Shown: positions 63,959 through 64,000 of the stretch, piece after piece | Numbering within the stretch: the stretch's first letter is position 1 | Layout: each line of letters starts with the position of its first letter | Origin: Sepiola atlantica | Taxonomy: Eukaryota; Mollusca; Cephalopoda; Sepiida; Sepiolidae | Reading direction: 5' to 3' | Length of the DNA stretch: 64,000 nt | Assembly (NCBI GenBank): GCA_963556195.1 | Contig: OY744517.1 | Location: 80,746,714 to 80,810,713 of the forward strand | Notes under the pieces: generated by a model | Told to the model about the DNA's origin: nothing | The model's input: the letters and a program-made list of their open reading frames with translations, nothing else | The model's database searches: none | Made by a program: the position numbers and the translations under genes

Positions 63959-64000
63959 TGGACGGCGGCACCGGGGGGGGGGCAGGGGGGCTACAGCCCC

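Overview
This is an AT-rich, intron-dominated stretch of an animal genome, most likely a cephalopod such as an octopus. The evidence is huge (TA)n blocks, tRNA- and snRNA-derived retroposons, RTE/CR1-type LINE ends with (GAT)n tails, and one long-intron gene whose small exons are spread over more than 52 kb. Species is not proven from sequence alone.

The only host gene I can support is on the + strand: 12 internal exons between 9949 and 62281 of a secreted multidomain protein resembling SVEP1 (polydom). The domain order is EGF-like, GCC2/GCC3 (ephrin-receptor-like), sushi x3, HYR x2, sushi, a 179-residue cysteine-containing linker with basic clusters, then GCC2/GCC3 x3. Every exon is a multiple of three and every intron is phase 1 (2610 nt, 870 residues in total). 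The N-terminal part (expected VWA domain) lies upstream and the long EGF/sushi/pentraxin part downstream, both outside the window.

The introns are built from repeats. Intron 1 (10.1-21.0 kb) holds (TA)n blocks, several hammerhead-ribozyme-like repeats, a 68-bp and a 43-bp tandem array, and LINE debris. Intron 2 (21.1-30.2 kb) holds a LINE endonuclease fragment and a Ty3/gypsy-type LTR retrotransposon (24395-28963) with a 5-bp target duplication. That element is frameshifted, carries a nested 389-bp solo-LTR-like insertion, and has a leader that looks self-primed. Introns 5-9 hold LINE ends, hAT-type non-autonomous elements with 8-bp duplications, repeats with a U2 snRNA-like head, and several foldback palindromes. 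Intron 10 ends in a 98-bp tandem array that abuts exon 11. The last intron contains a Penelope-like GIY-YIG endonuclease fragment.

The most unusual content is the density of hammerhead-ribozyme-like motifs. By eye I find 23 (15 with all core positions intact), in several unrelated sequence families and on both strands. In 21 of the 23 a (TA)n-type block lies within about 190 nt on the 3' side of the ribozyme, never requiring the 5' side. Some lie in head-to-head foldbacks, one lies downstream of a Penelope-like coding fragment, and one family is a tandem dimer that also carries tRNA-like promoter boxes. This suggests a set of Penelope-like or retrozyme-like non-autonomous elements that end in, or insert into, (TA)n DNA.
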